A stretch of 48,122 bases of DNA from Chloracidobacterium sp. (GTDB taxonomy: Bacteria; Acidobacteriota; Blastocatellia; Pyrinomonadales; Pyrinomonadaceae): the NCBI GenBank assembly GCA_016720705.1, contig JADKKB010000006.1:1-48122 (forward strand), read 5' to 3'. Positions 11,137 through 21,846 of the stretch are shown piece by piece. Numbering within the stretch: the stretch's first letter is position 1; the number at the start of each line of letters is the position of its first letter. The notes under the pieces were generated by a model. The model was given only the letters and a program-made list of their open reading frames with translations, was not told the origin of the DNA and searched no databases. Made by a program: the position numbers and the translations under genes.

Positions 11137-11520
11137 CTAGTTCTCAAAATTTGTAAGAGGTTGAAATGCCTGTAATTTCTTTTTGGGAGGAATCATTCGC
11201 CGTAACTGATCTTTGGTAGATTCGAATTCGTGCCATTCAATCTCAACGCCATCAACCAATTCATCATATATTGGAACGAGCTTCCGTATACCCTTAAACC
11301 GACAGTACCCTTTCTCGTCATCGATTAATAACTCTTCTTCGGAAAGTTTTCCATGACTAATAGCCTTATCTAAAGCCTCCTCCGGGCTGTCTGCTTCAAT
11401 TAGAATTAGGTTCTCCCAAACCAAAAAAGCTGTTTGCAATTTCGTGTCATCCTTTTCAAAAACCAGGATTTCGTAAGAGATGTACCACTTAATTTGTATT
11501 GAGTTACTAAAGTTTCTCAT
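11137..11520 (-). CDS. DUF4288-like protein, probable immunity protein for orphan tip T7
   Basis: A 127-aa protein with WYISYEILVFEKDD, then VWENLILIEADSPEEALDKA, GYCRFKGIRKLVPIYDELVDG and VEIEWHEFES. This order (WY start, ExxxL(I/V)xAxSxEEA, F.GI..L, DGxE) is what I know from DUF4288 proteins, often found beside polymorphic toxins. No signal peptide is seen, so it should be cytoplasmic. It starts 10 bp after the stop of the orphan Rhs fragment. That spacing and gene order support an immunity role; the target activity is unknown. Confidence 0.65.
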   Translation of the reverse strand: MRNFSNSIQIKWYISYEILVFEKDDTKLQTAFLVWENLILIEADSPEEALDKAISHGKLSEEELLIDDEKGYCRFKGIRKLVPIYDELVDGVEIEWHEFESTKDQLRRMIPPKKKLQAFQPLTNFEN

Positions 11521-11530
11521 ATCGCTTGTC

Positions 11531-13321
11531 TTATTTTATGCTGTTTCTCTTTGCTCCGATTGCTTTAAGGGCAGTATTAATCTTCTGTATTGAGCCCGCG
11601 TTCTCAGGATTGGCTTTTGCCGCTTTTAAATATTCTGCCTGAGCGGCTACACCGCCCCCAACCGCTGCCGCCGCCTTTGCATTCCATTCATTCTTAATAT
11701 TCTGTTTACCTCCTTTTGCCATCTGCAAAATGGTTGGGGCAGCACAGGCGCAATTCGGATATCCAGCAGTGGAACTCGCTACTGCAGTCGCGACATTTGT
11801 TGCAGAATTCGGGGTCGATGGAAGTCGGGGAACATTTGGCGTCAACATATCAGGACCTCCATTCCATATCAGGAAGCCGATCGAACCCACGCTCAAAACT
11901 GCCGGCACCGTAATGGGATTACTGAGAATTCCACCTGCCGCGCCTGCCGCGCTAGAGAAAATTGGAAATTCAATTATAATTGGAGCGCCAGCGGCTAAAA
12001 TCATTACCCCATCAGGCCCTGGCGTTCCCGCTAGAGAAAGACTACCGTCTGCGTTATGATACGCATAATTTCCAATCAAGTGCCTATTTGCCGCAATGAA
12101 TGCGTCACTACCATGAAGCGAGGCAATCAATGAATATCCACCGTTTCCATCACGCCACCCATTTTTATTATTTGGACCATAGGTCGCTTGACCTTCTGCA
12201 CTATTATATACATCATCTTCGATCCATTCGTAATTCTCGCCGTCTTTCGTTACCCACTGTAAGCCGCTGGGATCAGTAATATTAACGGGATTGTTCAAGG
12301 AATATGAATAGGCATTCCAACTCTGCGGTTCAATATCTAGGGCACCAGCATTTCCAAAGTCAATCGAACTAAACCTTCCAAGCCTGTTCGCATACATCCG
12401 AGCCATCGCAAAATCGAGATCTGTTTCTCCGTCAATTTCGTACCCTGTGAATTGCTTCCTTATAGTGTCATCCGCGTATCCGAGGACGGAAGTGCGCTGC
12501 GACGTGGCAATCTCTTCGCCGAAAGGATGGTAGTCGTGACGGGAAGCGACTGCTCCCGTAACGTCGGTGTTGATCCGGGGCGAGCCTAAGTGGTCGGCGG
12601 TTAGATACGCGACCTTTGCCGTTGAAGCATCGGCGACGATCGTCGAGTATTCTGCGATTTGCTTTCCGGCGGCGTCGTAGACGAAGATCGTGGTTTCTCC
12701 TGTGCCCGGAACGTACTTCTTGACGCGTTTACCATCGCCATCGTAAAAGTACTCTCCAACAGTTCCGCTGCTTGTCGAAGCTTTTACTTGTTTGTTTTCG
12801 CCGTCGTAGACGAATATCTGGCCGTTTGCGTCGGTTAGGGTGTTTCCAGCGGCGTCGTAGGTGTAGTCTTGGCCGGAATTCATCCGGTTGTTGTTGCCGC
12901 TGTTGATGCCCGGATTTAGCTGCTTTCTGAGCGTCGCACACAGTTCCGTATTGGAGTTGCAAAGCTTATCGAAACCAGCAAACGACGTATTAGACTCGAC
13001 AAAGTTACGATTGCCATAACGGTCGAAACTAAAATCCTGCCGCCAGGTCTGAGTGTCGTTGTACGTCTCGTTCGCGTCATCCAGTCGATTTAACGAATCG
13101 TATGTGTAAGTCTGCACAAATGGATGAGCAAGCCCCATGAAATTGATAGTCTGCGTCAACACATTCCCATTATTCGCCGTCGTCCCGTAAGTGAAATCAA
13201 GGTCTAACTTGTCCGTCCCACCCTGAACCGTCCCCAAAGCGATCTGTGTCGGCTGAAGCCTCGAGTTGAACTGCGTCGATTCGAACTTTCCATTGCCGAG
13301 TTTCAGAAGCGTCCAACCCAT
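11531..13321 (-). CDS. Orphan Rhs fragment with tip T7 (internally deleted core)
   Basis: A 596-aa open frame that starts MGWTL and passes straight into LKLGNGKFESTQFNSRLQPT. In Rhs-1 these two motifs are hundreds of residues apart, so the core carries a large deletion. AAGGAG lies 8 nt before the ATG, so translation is plausible. YD repeats, AYLTADHLGSPR, KQFTGYEIDGETDLDFAMARMY and NAYSYSLNNPVNITDPSGL follow, the last marking the tip junction (about residue 350). The variable tip has a hydrophobic stretch (VLSVGSIGFLIW) and a basic end, KGGKQNIKNEWN ... ALKAIGAKRNSIK. I do not recognise the toxin family. Confidence 0.75.
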   Translation of the reverse strand: MGWTLLKLGNGKFESTQFNSRLQPTQIALGTVQGGTDKLDLDFTYGTTANNGNVLTQTINFMGLAHPFVQTYTYDSLNRLDDANETYNDTQTWRQDFSFDRYGNRNFVESNTSFAGFDKLCNSNTELCATLRKQLNPGINSGNNNRMNSGQDYTYDAAGNTLTDANGQIFVYDGENKQVKASTSSGTVGEYFYDGDGKRVKKYVPGTGETTIFVYDAAGKQIAEYSTIVADASTAKVAYLTADHLGSPRINTDVTGAVASRHDYHPFGEEIATSQRTSVLGYADDTIRKQFTGYEIDGETDLDFAMARMYANRLGRFSSIDFGNAGALDIEPQSWNAYSYSLNNPVNITDPSGLQWVTKDGENYEWIEDDVYNSAEGQATYGPNNKNGWRDGNGGYSLIASLHGSDAFIAANRHLIGNYAYHNADGSLSLAGTPGPDGVMILAAGAPIIIEFPIFSSAAGAAGGILSNPITVPAVLSVGSIGFLIWNGGPDMLTPNVPRLPSTPNSATNVATAVASSTAGYPNCACAAPTILQMAKGGKQNIKNEWNAKAAAAVGGGVAAQAEYLKAAKANPENAGSIQKINTALKAIGAKRNSIK

Positions 13322-13390
13322 TGCTTGCTCCTTGAAAGCTAGCTAAAAGCCAATCAAAAGAAATGCGATACCCCAACGCATCTAGGCTAC

Positions 13391-13882
13391 TTATTCAGCT
13401 TCTCGTTCCTCACATTTGTCTGGCGGTGAATGAACTCCCTTTCGTAAAAATTCGATGTCGGTCAACAACCAAAGATCGTTCTCCAAATATGCGTGCATGA
13501 ATCCCTTTAGTCGCTCCACGCTTCCATCGCCGTAAGAGACAGTTACGCACCCAAATACCATAACCCAACCTTTGGAATTTGGATCCGGCGTGACAGCCTT
13601 TCGAGAATCAAAGGCGTCTGCATAAAACATCGATTGTTTCCGCTGCTTAATGAATTTTTCTTTGCCAAGCGGTTCGTATAATATCTTATACAACTCTTCC
13701 CATTTTCGCTTCTTGTTTAGAGCGACGAACATATCAATTTGAGCGTTCAAGTTTTCGCGAACTCTCAATGAATGGGAAGCGACAAAATCCTTGTCCCCCG
13801 TTATTTGGCCAAAACATGGAGGTACGAACAAAAGTAGGCCCAATAAGGCAAACACGCTTGGTTTGTGGATAATTAAAGTCAT
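13391..13882 (-). CDS. Exported protein, probable immunity protein for Rhs-1
   Basis: A 163-aa protein with a clear signal peptide (VFALLGLLLFVPPCFGQ, cleavage near Gly25). The mature part has WEELYKILYEPLGKEKF, RKQSMFYADAF, GWVMVFGCVTVSYGDGS and a C-terminal LWLLTDIEFLRKG. It begins 23 bp after the Rhs-1 stop on the same strand. Periplasmic location and position suggest immunity against the HELEH metallopeptidase tip. No known family is recognised. Confidence 0.6.
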   Translation of the reverse strand: MTLIIHKPSVFALLGLLLFVPPCFGQITGDKDFVASHSLRVRENLNAQIDMFVALNKKRKWEELYKILYEPLGKEKFIKQRKQSMFYADAFDSRKAVTPDPNSKGWVMVFGCVTVSYGDGSVERLKGFMHAYLENDLWLLTDIEFLRKGVHSPPDKCEEREAE

Positions 13883-13904
13883 AACATTTTACCTCAAGGT
13901 CCAT

Positions 13905-16900
13905 CTACGGTTTATAAATTCGCCCGAACCAAGCTGTAGTTTGAACAATTTCTCCAGGCTTCTTGCCATCCGATATCGATTTTGCGGGTTGAAAGTTGAT
14001 GGGACCGTCCGCTAGGTTCATTCTTTTTACACCGTAATTCGAAGCTCTAATGACATCTAGACGTTCCTCGTCCGATTTTGCATTTTTGAAATCTCCAAGG
14101 CGCGATCTCCCAACTACACGTCCACCCGCGTCTTTATTTGTAAAATCGGAGGCGGATGCTACACGAAGCATCGCGGAATGGGTCTTTACCTCGTCTGAGA
14201 GGTCAAAAGCCACCGGACGCCATGTCTTGCCTCCGTCATCAGATGAAAAGGCCAGTTCTCCGTTATCAAATTGCCGGCCGTGTTCCAGTTCATGGGCAAA
14301 TCTTGATCTTAACGAATACTGCTCACCCGATGGCCCCCCAACATTATCGATATCGATAATAATCTTTTTCCCATCCGTCCTCAGTTCGCCTTCGCCGGTT
14401 TTTGATTTGTCGTCGCCTGACTTTAGATTTATAAGGTAAGTTACTTTTGAATTAAGTAATCGATTTAAAGTTTTCAACTCATCCTCACACTTCGACCCAC
14501 ATTTCTCCAAATAGTCCTTGTACTGATTAAACTGAGATTCGGCATCCGAACTAGAAAACTCATAAATCTCGCCAGTCGGATCGACAAACTTATAGGGGTT
14601 ATTACGAACGTAATTGTAAAGACTAATCTGTTGCGGGTCGATTGGCCTTTCTTTTGTCATCAAAATCGGATCAATAGAAAGATAACGACCCAACGAGTTT
14701 TGATACATCCTAGCCTGAGCAAAATCTAATTCAGTCTCGCCGTCGCGCTCATAGGTCGCAAACCTCTCCCGAACGCTGTCACTTCCGTATCCTGAACGCA
14801 AAATTTCCTCTCCAAAAGGCATGAAGTCACGTCTTGAGGTTGTTTGACCGATGGCGTCGGTTGTTATTCTTGGGCTGCCGAGGTGGTCGCTTGTTAGGTA
14901 TGCAATTTTGGCGTCGGTTGAATTGGCCACTAGTGTCGAATACTCGCCGATGAGTTTTCCTGCTGCATCGTAAACAAAGACTGTTACTTCTGCAGTCGAA
15001 GGGACGATCTTCTTTACTCTTCTGCCGTCACCATCGTAGAAGTATTCGCCGATCGTTGCATTTGAGGAGTTCTTAACAAGTGTTTGTTTGTTCTCGCCAT
15101 CGTAGGTGAAAGTTCTATATTCACCGTCGCGAATAGTGTTTCCAGCGTTGTCGTACTGCCAGCCTGTTGAGGTGAGGCGATTATCTGTTGTGCTGACGGT
15201 CGGGTTGCAAATCGCTTCGGTGCAGCTTGACGCTGGCGAAGTCGTGTTGCCGCCGGTGAAATCGAATCTTCGATTTCCATAGCGGTCAAAGGTATATGTT
15301 TGCTTCCACGATTGAGACTGCGAACCTCCGTGAGGTGTGACATTCTCCGTCGCACTCTTTAGCCTATTCAGTTCGTCGTATGTATAAGTCTGCACCGCCG
15401 AAAACCCGGTGTTTCCTCCTACGGTTGGAACCGTAATTGTCTGGCTAAGCACATTGCCATTGTTGGCGTTCGTTCCGTAGCCGTATTCGAGTTCGAGAAT
15501 GTTTTGTGTCGTCTCAGAGGTTCCAAGACCGATCTGAGTTGGTTGTAACCTCGAATTAAACTGTGTGGATTCGAATCGTCCGTTCCCGAGTTTCAGTGAA
15601 CTAACTGCACCAGCAGCATTGTAATTGAAATCGTTCGCATAGGTCTTGAAGATCGCAGATGAGTTTTCCTTACTTGCGACAGATGCAAGATCTCCCGAAG
15701 CGTCCAACTCGTTCTTTACAACTCGGCACGAAGGATATTGCTGTTCAAGCAATGCTCCGCCTAGGTTGTAGGAGTAAGTCATCGCACAATCCGTCGAGCC
15801 GTTGCCGTAGATTACTCCGTCCGTTGTTTGTTTACTCGCGTTCACTCTTCCTAAGATGTCGAACGAAGTATATTCGGTTGTCGAGACAGAGGAGCTTACC
15901 TTGTCGAGTTTTCCGAATGCATGTGTCTTCTGGTCATAATAGTAGTTGACCGTCGGTGTTTGCGGAGTGTCGTTATAACTTCTTGTCGTGACGCGATTGA
16001 GAGCATCGTAAGCGTAAGTCGTAGTAATCGATCTCGCGTCAATCTTGCTCGTAAGATTTCCATTTGGATCATAGCCGTAGCTGATCGTTCCGCTTTCGGG
16101 GTTAGTCGCACTCGTTAGTCTCGACAGCGAGCTGTATGCAAACGATCGCGTTTGTGAGCACGAAGACGCTCCGCCGCATTGAGAGGTTGTACTGCTTGCC
16201 TGTGTCACTGTCAAAAGATTATTCAGTACATCGTAGGTATAACTCGTCGGCTGATACGGACTTCCGCTAACGTCAAGCTGATTGCTTGCGTTTGGTTCAT
16301 CAACCCGTTCCAATTGGCCCAACCCATTTATGATCGAACGGCGTAGTTTGCCAGCCTGGTCGGAAACCGTTGTCGTATTTGCATTAATGTCGGTCGTGAC
16401 GGTCCCGGTCAAATTCGTCGTGCTTCCAACCGTCGGAACTGTCGTGCCCGAATACGTGGTCGTATCGCTGTGTCGTCCTGTTTTTGACGAATACGATAAT
16501 GTCCAACCCATTGTTGTCTCTGTCGAAGCCGCAGCCAACGAACTTGCCCGATATGGATTTGACACCAGCGAATAGCTTCCGAGGCTGTTTTCCGGGTCGG
16601 TTGTTACGCCAGGCGTCGGGTCGTTGATGCCGTACCGCGTTTGCACCTTTACACCATCGGTCTCATTCGTTGCGGATTGCGTGGCCGCATCCTCCAATGT
16701 CTTGGTCAGGCGCACTCTCCCGAGTTGATCGTAGAACTGAGTCGCCACCTTTTTGCCATCGCCTTTTGCCTCGAGATCGGACTTGACCACTACGAATCTG
16801 TCATCGTCGTGATACTCGGTAATAGTCCAAGATTCGAGGGTTTTCCCCAGAGCCGAGATCGCCTTTGTCGGGCGACCGAGATCGTCGTATTCTGTCGCGT

Positions 16901-19183
16901 TTGTAATGTCGTTGTCTTCGTCAGTCGTCGTTAGTACTGCTCCAGTGTAGAAATCGTAACTCGCCGTTGAAGTGCGGGCAAGCGACGTGCCGTCGGCGAC
17001 GATCGTCTCGGTCGGGTAAAGTCCCGTAACGTTCCCATTCGGGCCCAAAACCTCCCCATAGAATATCTTTGAGACGATGGCCTTTGCATCGGTCACAGTA
17101 GTAGGATTCCCGTAAGAATCATAAGTCGACTGAGTCGAAACCGCGTTTCCGCTCGTACCGGTAGTCAGCGGGTCGGAAACTGCTCCCTTGGTCGAGTCCC
17201 AAACGCGTGTCTCCGTCAAATTGCCCGTTGTGGTGATGCTGTCATAGTAGAACTCTGAGCGTGCCTTCACAACGCCGCTGCCATCTCGGACTTCGGTCGA
17301 TCTGATGAGATTCTTAAGCGACGGCGATGAAGGATTCATATACTCATTGCCGTTCACACTCGCGCTGTCAGCATCCGCCGCTTGATTGTAATAGGTGTTT
17401 ACCGTCTTCCGCTTGAGCGTCAGGCCGCTGGTCGGCAGGCCGGTCACTTTAGCATAGATACCGGCGCCGCTTCGCGGAACGGAACCATACGCCACCCAAT
17501 CATATTCAAGAACTTCGAGGACGTTTCCGTTCTTGTCGAATTTGAATTCCTTGATCGCGGTCGGCGATGTGGATGAAATATTTCCATTCGCATCGGGCAA
17601 CGTCGAAAACTCGGCTTTTACGTAGGAATTGGCGCTTCCGACACCCGACCAGCCGCCACTCGCCGGCGGAATGCTGCCTGACATTGCGAACGGTAGGTTG
17701 TACGCCCATAAGCGTTCTGTGATCCCACCGTTCGGGCCGGTCGACCGGTACGACATACCGGAATCCCAAAACGATCCGTTTGTATTATAAAAGAGATATT
17801 CGCTGCTCACCGATCCGCTCGGGATCGTAATCGTGCTGGCCCATTTCGAAATCGAATATAGCCATGGGTTAACTCGTTGCGAAGTCGTCCCATCGTATAC
17901 TTCTTCGTACGCCAGAGCCTTATTCAAGACACTTCTAGCCAGAACATCTGATGCAAGGCCATCGTAGTTTTCCATTCCGGGTTCCGAGTAGTTAAACGAG
18001 CTTTTTGCTCCTGTGGGCGCCGTGATTGTCTTTATCTCGCCCCATTCGTCCGTATAGACATTTGCTCCCGGCTGCGTCGCATTCGAGTAGTACTCGAACT
18101 CCATTGTTTGGCCGCCCGCCTGCGTTGGAAATGTGATCTTTTTCACTCCAGGAACGCTGGCTGCAAACGTCGCATATTGCTGCGAGAATTGGGCGTTAAG
18201 TGCTGTTGTCGTGCGATATTTCTTTTGTATCCAGCGGTCTTCCCACTCGATGTGGGTTTCGACAACGGCTCCGTTAATGCCTTTTGTCCGAACGATCTGC
18301 CCGGTTGAGTCGGACGCAAATTCAATGTATCTCCCGGCCGAGTCCTGGATCTTGTTGTCGATAAACTCTATCTTGTTTCCGTTTCTGTCAGTGATAGTCT
18401 GCCATGCACTTGAGTTAGCAGGTGCTCGTTCAATGACCGTGCCGTCCGGATAGTACATCTTCCAGTTTCGCAGATCGGGCCAGACACTCGCCGAATACGG
18501 AATAAACAATCGGAGGCGAGAACCGTCCATGGTTATATAGTTCATTCCTGTGGTAACAGGCCCGGTGCTACTCACGTCGGTATAACAAATTCCAGACCCG
18601 GGATGCGTACCTTGAATTGCCGTGAGGACCTCACCATTATAGTTCACGTTTGAATATCCGTCCGTTCCCGTACCAATAAATACGCCATAGGGCGCAACGG
18701 GAAAAACGTCCGAACGCTACCATCAGGCATGATCATTTCGACCTTCCAAACAAACGAAAGGTGCTCGACCGGATCGTGCATATGGCATACATCTGTCGTT
18801 TCCAGGTTTCGTCGGTCAGTTATCTGAAGCTGATATCCGACGGGGAGTTTCCAGCCGCCGTTATCACTCAAGGTCACGGTGTCAGTTGAGAAGTAGCTGC
18901 TCCCGTATTCGTCGGGATATCCGTCCTCGCGTGTTGTATGAACAGAATCAAATAGTTTGCTGTTGTAATTCAGCGAAACGGTATATCCGGGACTTGTTCC
19001 GCGACCTGCCGGCAATGATGCCAACGGGATATTCAACATCAGGTTGCCATTCGTGGTATTGATGACCTCAATACCCGTCGCAGCATATGTATTCGCGGCT
19101 CGAAATCCTCTATCAGGCTGCTGTGAAAACCCTAAGGTGAAGGCAACCAATATTATGACGATAGTAAGTGTGAGTTTTTTCAT
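13905..19183 (-). CDS. Rhs-1: full-length Rhs/YD-repeat polymorphic toxin with zinc-metallopeptidase tip (one frameshift)
   Basis: About 1,759 aa after joining frames at roughly 18700, where one T appears lost from a T run (RTFFP then VAPYGVFIGTG). It starts with a signal peptide (TLTIVIILVAFTLGFSQ) behind an AAAAGGAGG ribosome-binding site, then an Rhs N-terminal domain (GYTVSLNYNSKLFD) and dozens of YD repeats. The core follows: DHLGSPRITTD, TYERDGETELDFAQARMY, NYVRNNPYKFVDPTGE. The ~230-aa tip after DPTGE has FAHELEHGRQFD (codons near 14280-14294). This is an HExxH zinc site, with a possible third ligand in DEVKTHSAML. It is presumably exported and acts by proteolysis; the target is unknown. 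It sits 13 bp behind the VCBS gene, likely one operon. Confidence 0.85.
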
Positions 19184-19196
19184 GTTGTGCCTCCTT

Positions 19197-20357
19197 TTAT
19201 CTTCTCCATAGAGCGGGGACCGGTTTGTCGCCGTTCATGCCCCAGGCTTCTTGGCGGAGGGCGTTTGATGAGCCGGATTTGCGGATGTACCAGTTGCCGT
19301 TTGAAGGACGCCAGACGGCGATATCGACCTTGCCGTCGCCGTCGAAATCGTTTGCGACGGGCATGTCACCGGCGGCGTCACCGGTCGGAGTGGTCGTCGT
19401 GGTCGAGGTCCACGCGGCATTCATTATGATCCAACCGGCATTGTGCCGGACGGCGTAGTTGGCCTTGCCGTCGCCGTCGAAATCGGCTGAGACGGGCGTG
19501 TCGCCATCGTTGCCGAACGTCACCTGCTGTGTGGTCGTGTCGGAGCTTCGGAGTGTGTAGAAGGAAGTGGCAGAGGGCCGCCAGACGCTGATGTCGGCTT
19601 TGCCGTCGCCGTCATAGTCCCTCGGTGTCGGGATGTCGTTGTTGACGCCGTAGGTCACTGTCGTCGTACCGCTGTCGGATGATCTGGAGATGTACCAGAC
19701 TCCTGTCGAAGGCCGGAAGACCGCAACGTCCGTCCTGCCGTCGCCGTCGAAGTCGGCAACCGCGGGTGTGTCGCCGCTGGCTCCGAAAGTCACCGTGTAA
19801 TAGCTGCTGTTGCCGGAGGTCGCGATCCACCAGACGTTGGTCGAAGGCCTGAACACGGCAAAGTCGGTCTTGCCGTCTCCGTCGAAGTCGCCCTGGACGG
19901 GCGTGTCGGTGCTGTTGCCCCAGGCGTAAGATGTCCAGGCCGAGGTCACGAGGTTGTATACGTACCAGGTCCCGCTTGACGGCCGCCAAACCGCAAGATC
20001 CGCCGGCGGCGTCTCGTTGGCGTTGGCGTCAATTACGCTGAGAAGCCTGCTGGCTGCATAGACTAGTTCCTTCGCAAGCTGAGGTGTCGGCGTCGGAAGA
20101 GGTGCCGCGAAAGGGTTCCAACTGCTCGAAGCATTCTTTGGCAATGCTTTGCCAAACCAGCCGGTCCGCTGGCCGGTCAGGGAATCAGTGCCTGGCAGCC
20201 ACCCGCTTTTTGCGAAGATGCCGATGCCGACCATCAGAATGATCGAGACAGCACCGATAGCTGCAAGGCGACTCCGCAGGACAGGGAACAAACCACTGCC
20301 GCCCATTGTGTCATCGACCGCTACCTGCCGAACAGGTCTACGCTTATTTCGGGACAT
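19197..20357 (-). CDS. Membrane-anchored VCBS/FG-GAP repeat protein
   Basis: A 386-aa protein with a basic N-terminus, one membrane segment (AAIGAVSIILMVGIGIFA, about residues 32-50) and a Pro-rich linker. Six or so FG-GAP units (DFDGDGKTDFAVFRPSTNVWWI and similar) run from residue 118 to the end. AGGAGGAG lies 7 nt before the ATG. The repeats should form a Ca-binding propeller outside the membrane. Its stop is 13 bp before Rhs-1, and Rhs-2 has the same repeats inside the protein, so a shared role in display or export of the Rhs filament is plausible but inferred. Confidence 0.85.
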   Translation of the reverse strand: MSRNKRRPVRQVAVDDTMGGSGLFPVLRSRLAAIGAVSIILMVGIGIFAKSGWLPGTDSLTGQRTGWFGKALPKNASSSWNPFAAPLPTPTPQLAKELVYAASRLLSVIDANANETPPADLAVWRPSSGTWYVYNLVTSAWTSYAWGNSTDTPVQGDFDGDGKTDFAVFRPSTNVWWIATSGNSSYYTVTFGASGDTPAVADFDGDGRTDVAVFRPSTGVWYISRSSDSGTTTVTYGVNNDIPTPRDYDGDGKADISVWRPSATSFYTLRSSDTTTQQVTFGNDGDTPVSADFDGDGKANYAVRHNAGWIIMNAAWTSTTTTTPTGDAAGDMPVANDFDGDGKVDIAVWRPSNGNWYIRKSGSSNALRQEAWGMNGDKPVPALWRR

Positions 20358-20359
20358 AT

Positions 20360-20690
20360 ACGCTCCTCCTGAGAAATAGAGAAATGCATTCTTGTTAGTG
20401 GGGCAGGGAAGTCCTTTTTGGGCGCATTTCTACTCAGGAGTTCGGAGCCTTCAAACGCAAATATCAAAAAACCGTTCTGCGCCGTTTTACGAACAACGCT
20501 TTGCCGACATATCGGCTCGATGATCGTTCGTTATGCCAACAGTAAACGCCCAACGTCACACCGCGTATGTGACCAAGGTCACAACTGCCGATATTCTTTT
20601 TGATCGATACAAATCGAACGGCAGGCCAAAACGCTGACGCATTCCCTGAGCACGGGCGACGGCGCAGCACTCACAAGTGTTGTTCTTTGT
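20360..20690. other. Upstream region of the VCBS-Rhs operon, no gene seen
   Basis: No frame gives a recognisable protein, apart from a possible extension of the resolvase remnant at its right end. It should contain the promoter of the minus-strand VCBS-Rhs operon, but I cannot pick a convincing -35/-10 pair. Confidence 0.4.
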
Positions 20691-20852
20691 TCCGACCTTT
20701 GAGAAATTTGAGAGGGATATGATTCATGAACGCGTGAACGCCGGGATCGCGAGTGCTCGCGAACGCGGTAGTCCGCACGGTCGCCCAAAGACGGCGGCTT
20801 TGAAAATACAGAAAATCGTTGAGCTCAAAGCCCAAGGGCTAAACCTCTCATA
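20691..20852 (+). pseudogene. Serine resolvase/invertase C-terminal fragment
   Basis: Plus-strand translation gives FEKFERDMIHERVNAGIASA followed by RERGSPHGRPKTAALKIQKI and VELKAQGLNLS. This matches the end of the catalytic domain (AEFERDLIxERxxAGLxxAR), the GRP linker and the start of the helix-turn-helix in resolvase/invertase proteins. The N-terminal catalytic half is missing or scrambled, and the frame stops where the IS3 remnant begins. Confidence 0.6.
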
Positions 20853-20913
20853 ATATAGTACCAGACAGAAATACAGTTTCCGGTCAGAATAGGAAGTAGG
20901 AGGAGGACTGGAA

Positions 20914-21189
20914 ATGACGAGATCGAAGTTCAGTGAGACGCAGGTAATAGGGATCCTGAAGCAGGTTGAAGGGGGACGGACGGTGGCGGAGGTATGCCGG
21001 GAGGCGGGGATATCAACGGCGACGTATTTCAAGTGGAAGTCAAAGTTCGGACGGATGGAGGCATCTGACATCCGGCGGATGCGTGAGCTGGAAGAAGAGA
21101 ACCGGCAATTAAAGCGGATGTATGCGGAGCTTGCACTAGATCACCGTGTGTTAAAGGACGTGATCGAAAAAAAGCCCTGGGAGCGGTAG
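20914..21189 (+). CDS. IS3-family transposase OrfA
   Basis: 91 aa, usual length for IS3 OrfA. It has an N-terminal helix-turn-helix (SETQVIGILKQVEGGRTVAE, GISTATYFKWKSKFG) and a C-terminal leucine-zipper-like coil (MRELEEENRQLKRMYAELAL). GAAGTAGGAGGAGG lies upstream. An A7G run near the 3' end (about 21168) is the usual -1 frameshift site to orfB. Because orfB is truncated, it can make only OrfA. Confidence 0.85.
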   Translation: MTRSKFSETQVIGILKQVEGGRTVAEVCREAGISTATYFKWKSKFGRMEASDIRRMRELEEENRQLKRMYAELALDHRVLKDVIEKKPWER

Positions 21190-21200
21190 AGAAGCGTGTT

Positions 21201-21475
21201 GTGGTGACGCACATCAGGGCGAAGCACCTGATAAGCGAGAGGCGGGCATGTTCGTTGATGAAACTGTCGAGGACCGTGTTTCACTATCGCAGGAATAGGG
21301 CAAATAAGGATACGGAGATCGAAGAGGCTCTGGCGAGACTTGCGGGATTGCATCTTGAGATGGGATTCGGGAAGTTTCACACGATGCTGCGGAGAGAGGA
21401 AAAAGGCTGGAATCACAAGCGTGACAACCTCGGTTTATTGCGAAATGAAGCTGAATAAGTTCTCGGCTCAGATTA
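21201..21475 (+). pseudogene. IS3-family transposase OrfB, N-terminal fragment
   Basis: The frame opens AKHLISERRACSLMKLSRTV and LAGLHLEMGFGKFHTMLRRE, the start of an IS3 OrfB. It then shifts (VYCEMKLNK appears in another frame) and is lost. The DDE catalytic core is absent. Confidence 0.7.
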
Positions 21476-21514
21476 ACGGTGGAAGTTGCTCACTTGGCAC
21501 CGCCACCGTTCGAT

Positions 21515-21809
21515 TTATCTTAGTCGGGCGATAAATGCAGAATTCAAGGTTAAGACCTCATCAGAGTCGCGGACTTGATTATATTCCCAAATTGCCTGTT
21601 CACCTGAAATAACATCCATTGCTTCGAATTGAAGCTCCATTGATTCCCATAGGGTGATTCTCGCAACATACTTCTCAGAGTCTTTATCGAGATATGCACC
21701 AGTTTTAGACGTTGGCTTGTGAAAGGCTTTTCGCAAGCCAGTCTGTTGAAATTCCTCGGCTCGATCATCGACCCACTTTTGAACTCTCGAAGCATAATTA
21801 TTTATGGCT
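21515..21809 (-). CDS. TriTu-like immunity protein, start unclear
   Basis: The open frame gives about 97 aa: VQKWVDDRAEEFQQTGL, YLDKDSEKYVARITLWES, MELQFEAMDVISGEQAIWEY and a C-terminal LNSAFIARL. This pattern (W..R.....GL, ARxTxWESGxxxxEAxDxxSGExxxxEY) is what I know as the immunity protein TriTu family. An in-frame stop lies just upstream and no ATG/GTG/TTG is seen before VQKW, so the 5' end is probably damaged. It follows the Imm27-like gene with no second tip between them, so it is an extra, probably stranded, immunity gene. Confidence 0.55.
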
Positions 21810-21846
21810 TAGGACTCAAAAAGCCTCGCTCAAATCCGTCGAAATA

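Larger units (their letters stand above)
20853..21475 (+). mobile_element. IS3-family insertion sequence remnant
   Basis: It contains an intact orfA and only the first ~85 codons of orfB. The right part is missing, and the element ends next to an unrelated minus-strand immunity gene. The left end interrupts the resolvase remnant. No pair of terminal inverted repeats can be matched. Confidence 0.7.

Noticed and set aside
19612..19989. Arg-rich minus-strand frame inside the VCBS gene
   Set aside because: Repetitive codons of the FG-GAP units keep other frames open; composition is unlike a real protein.
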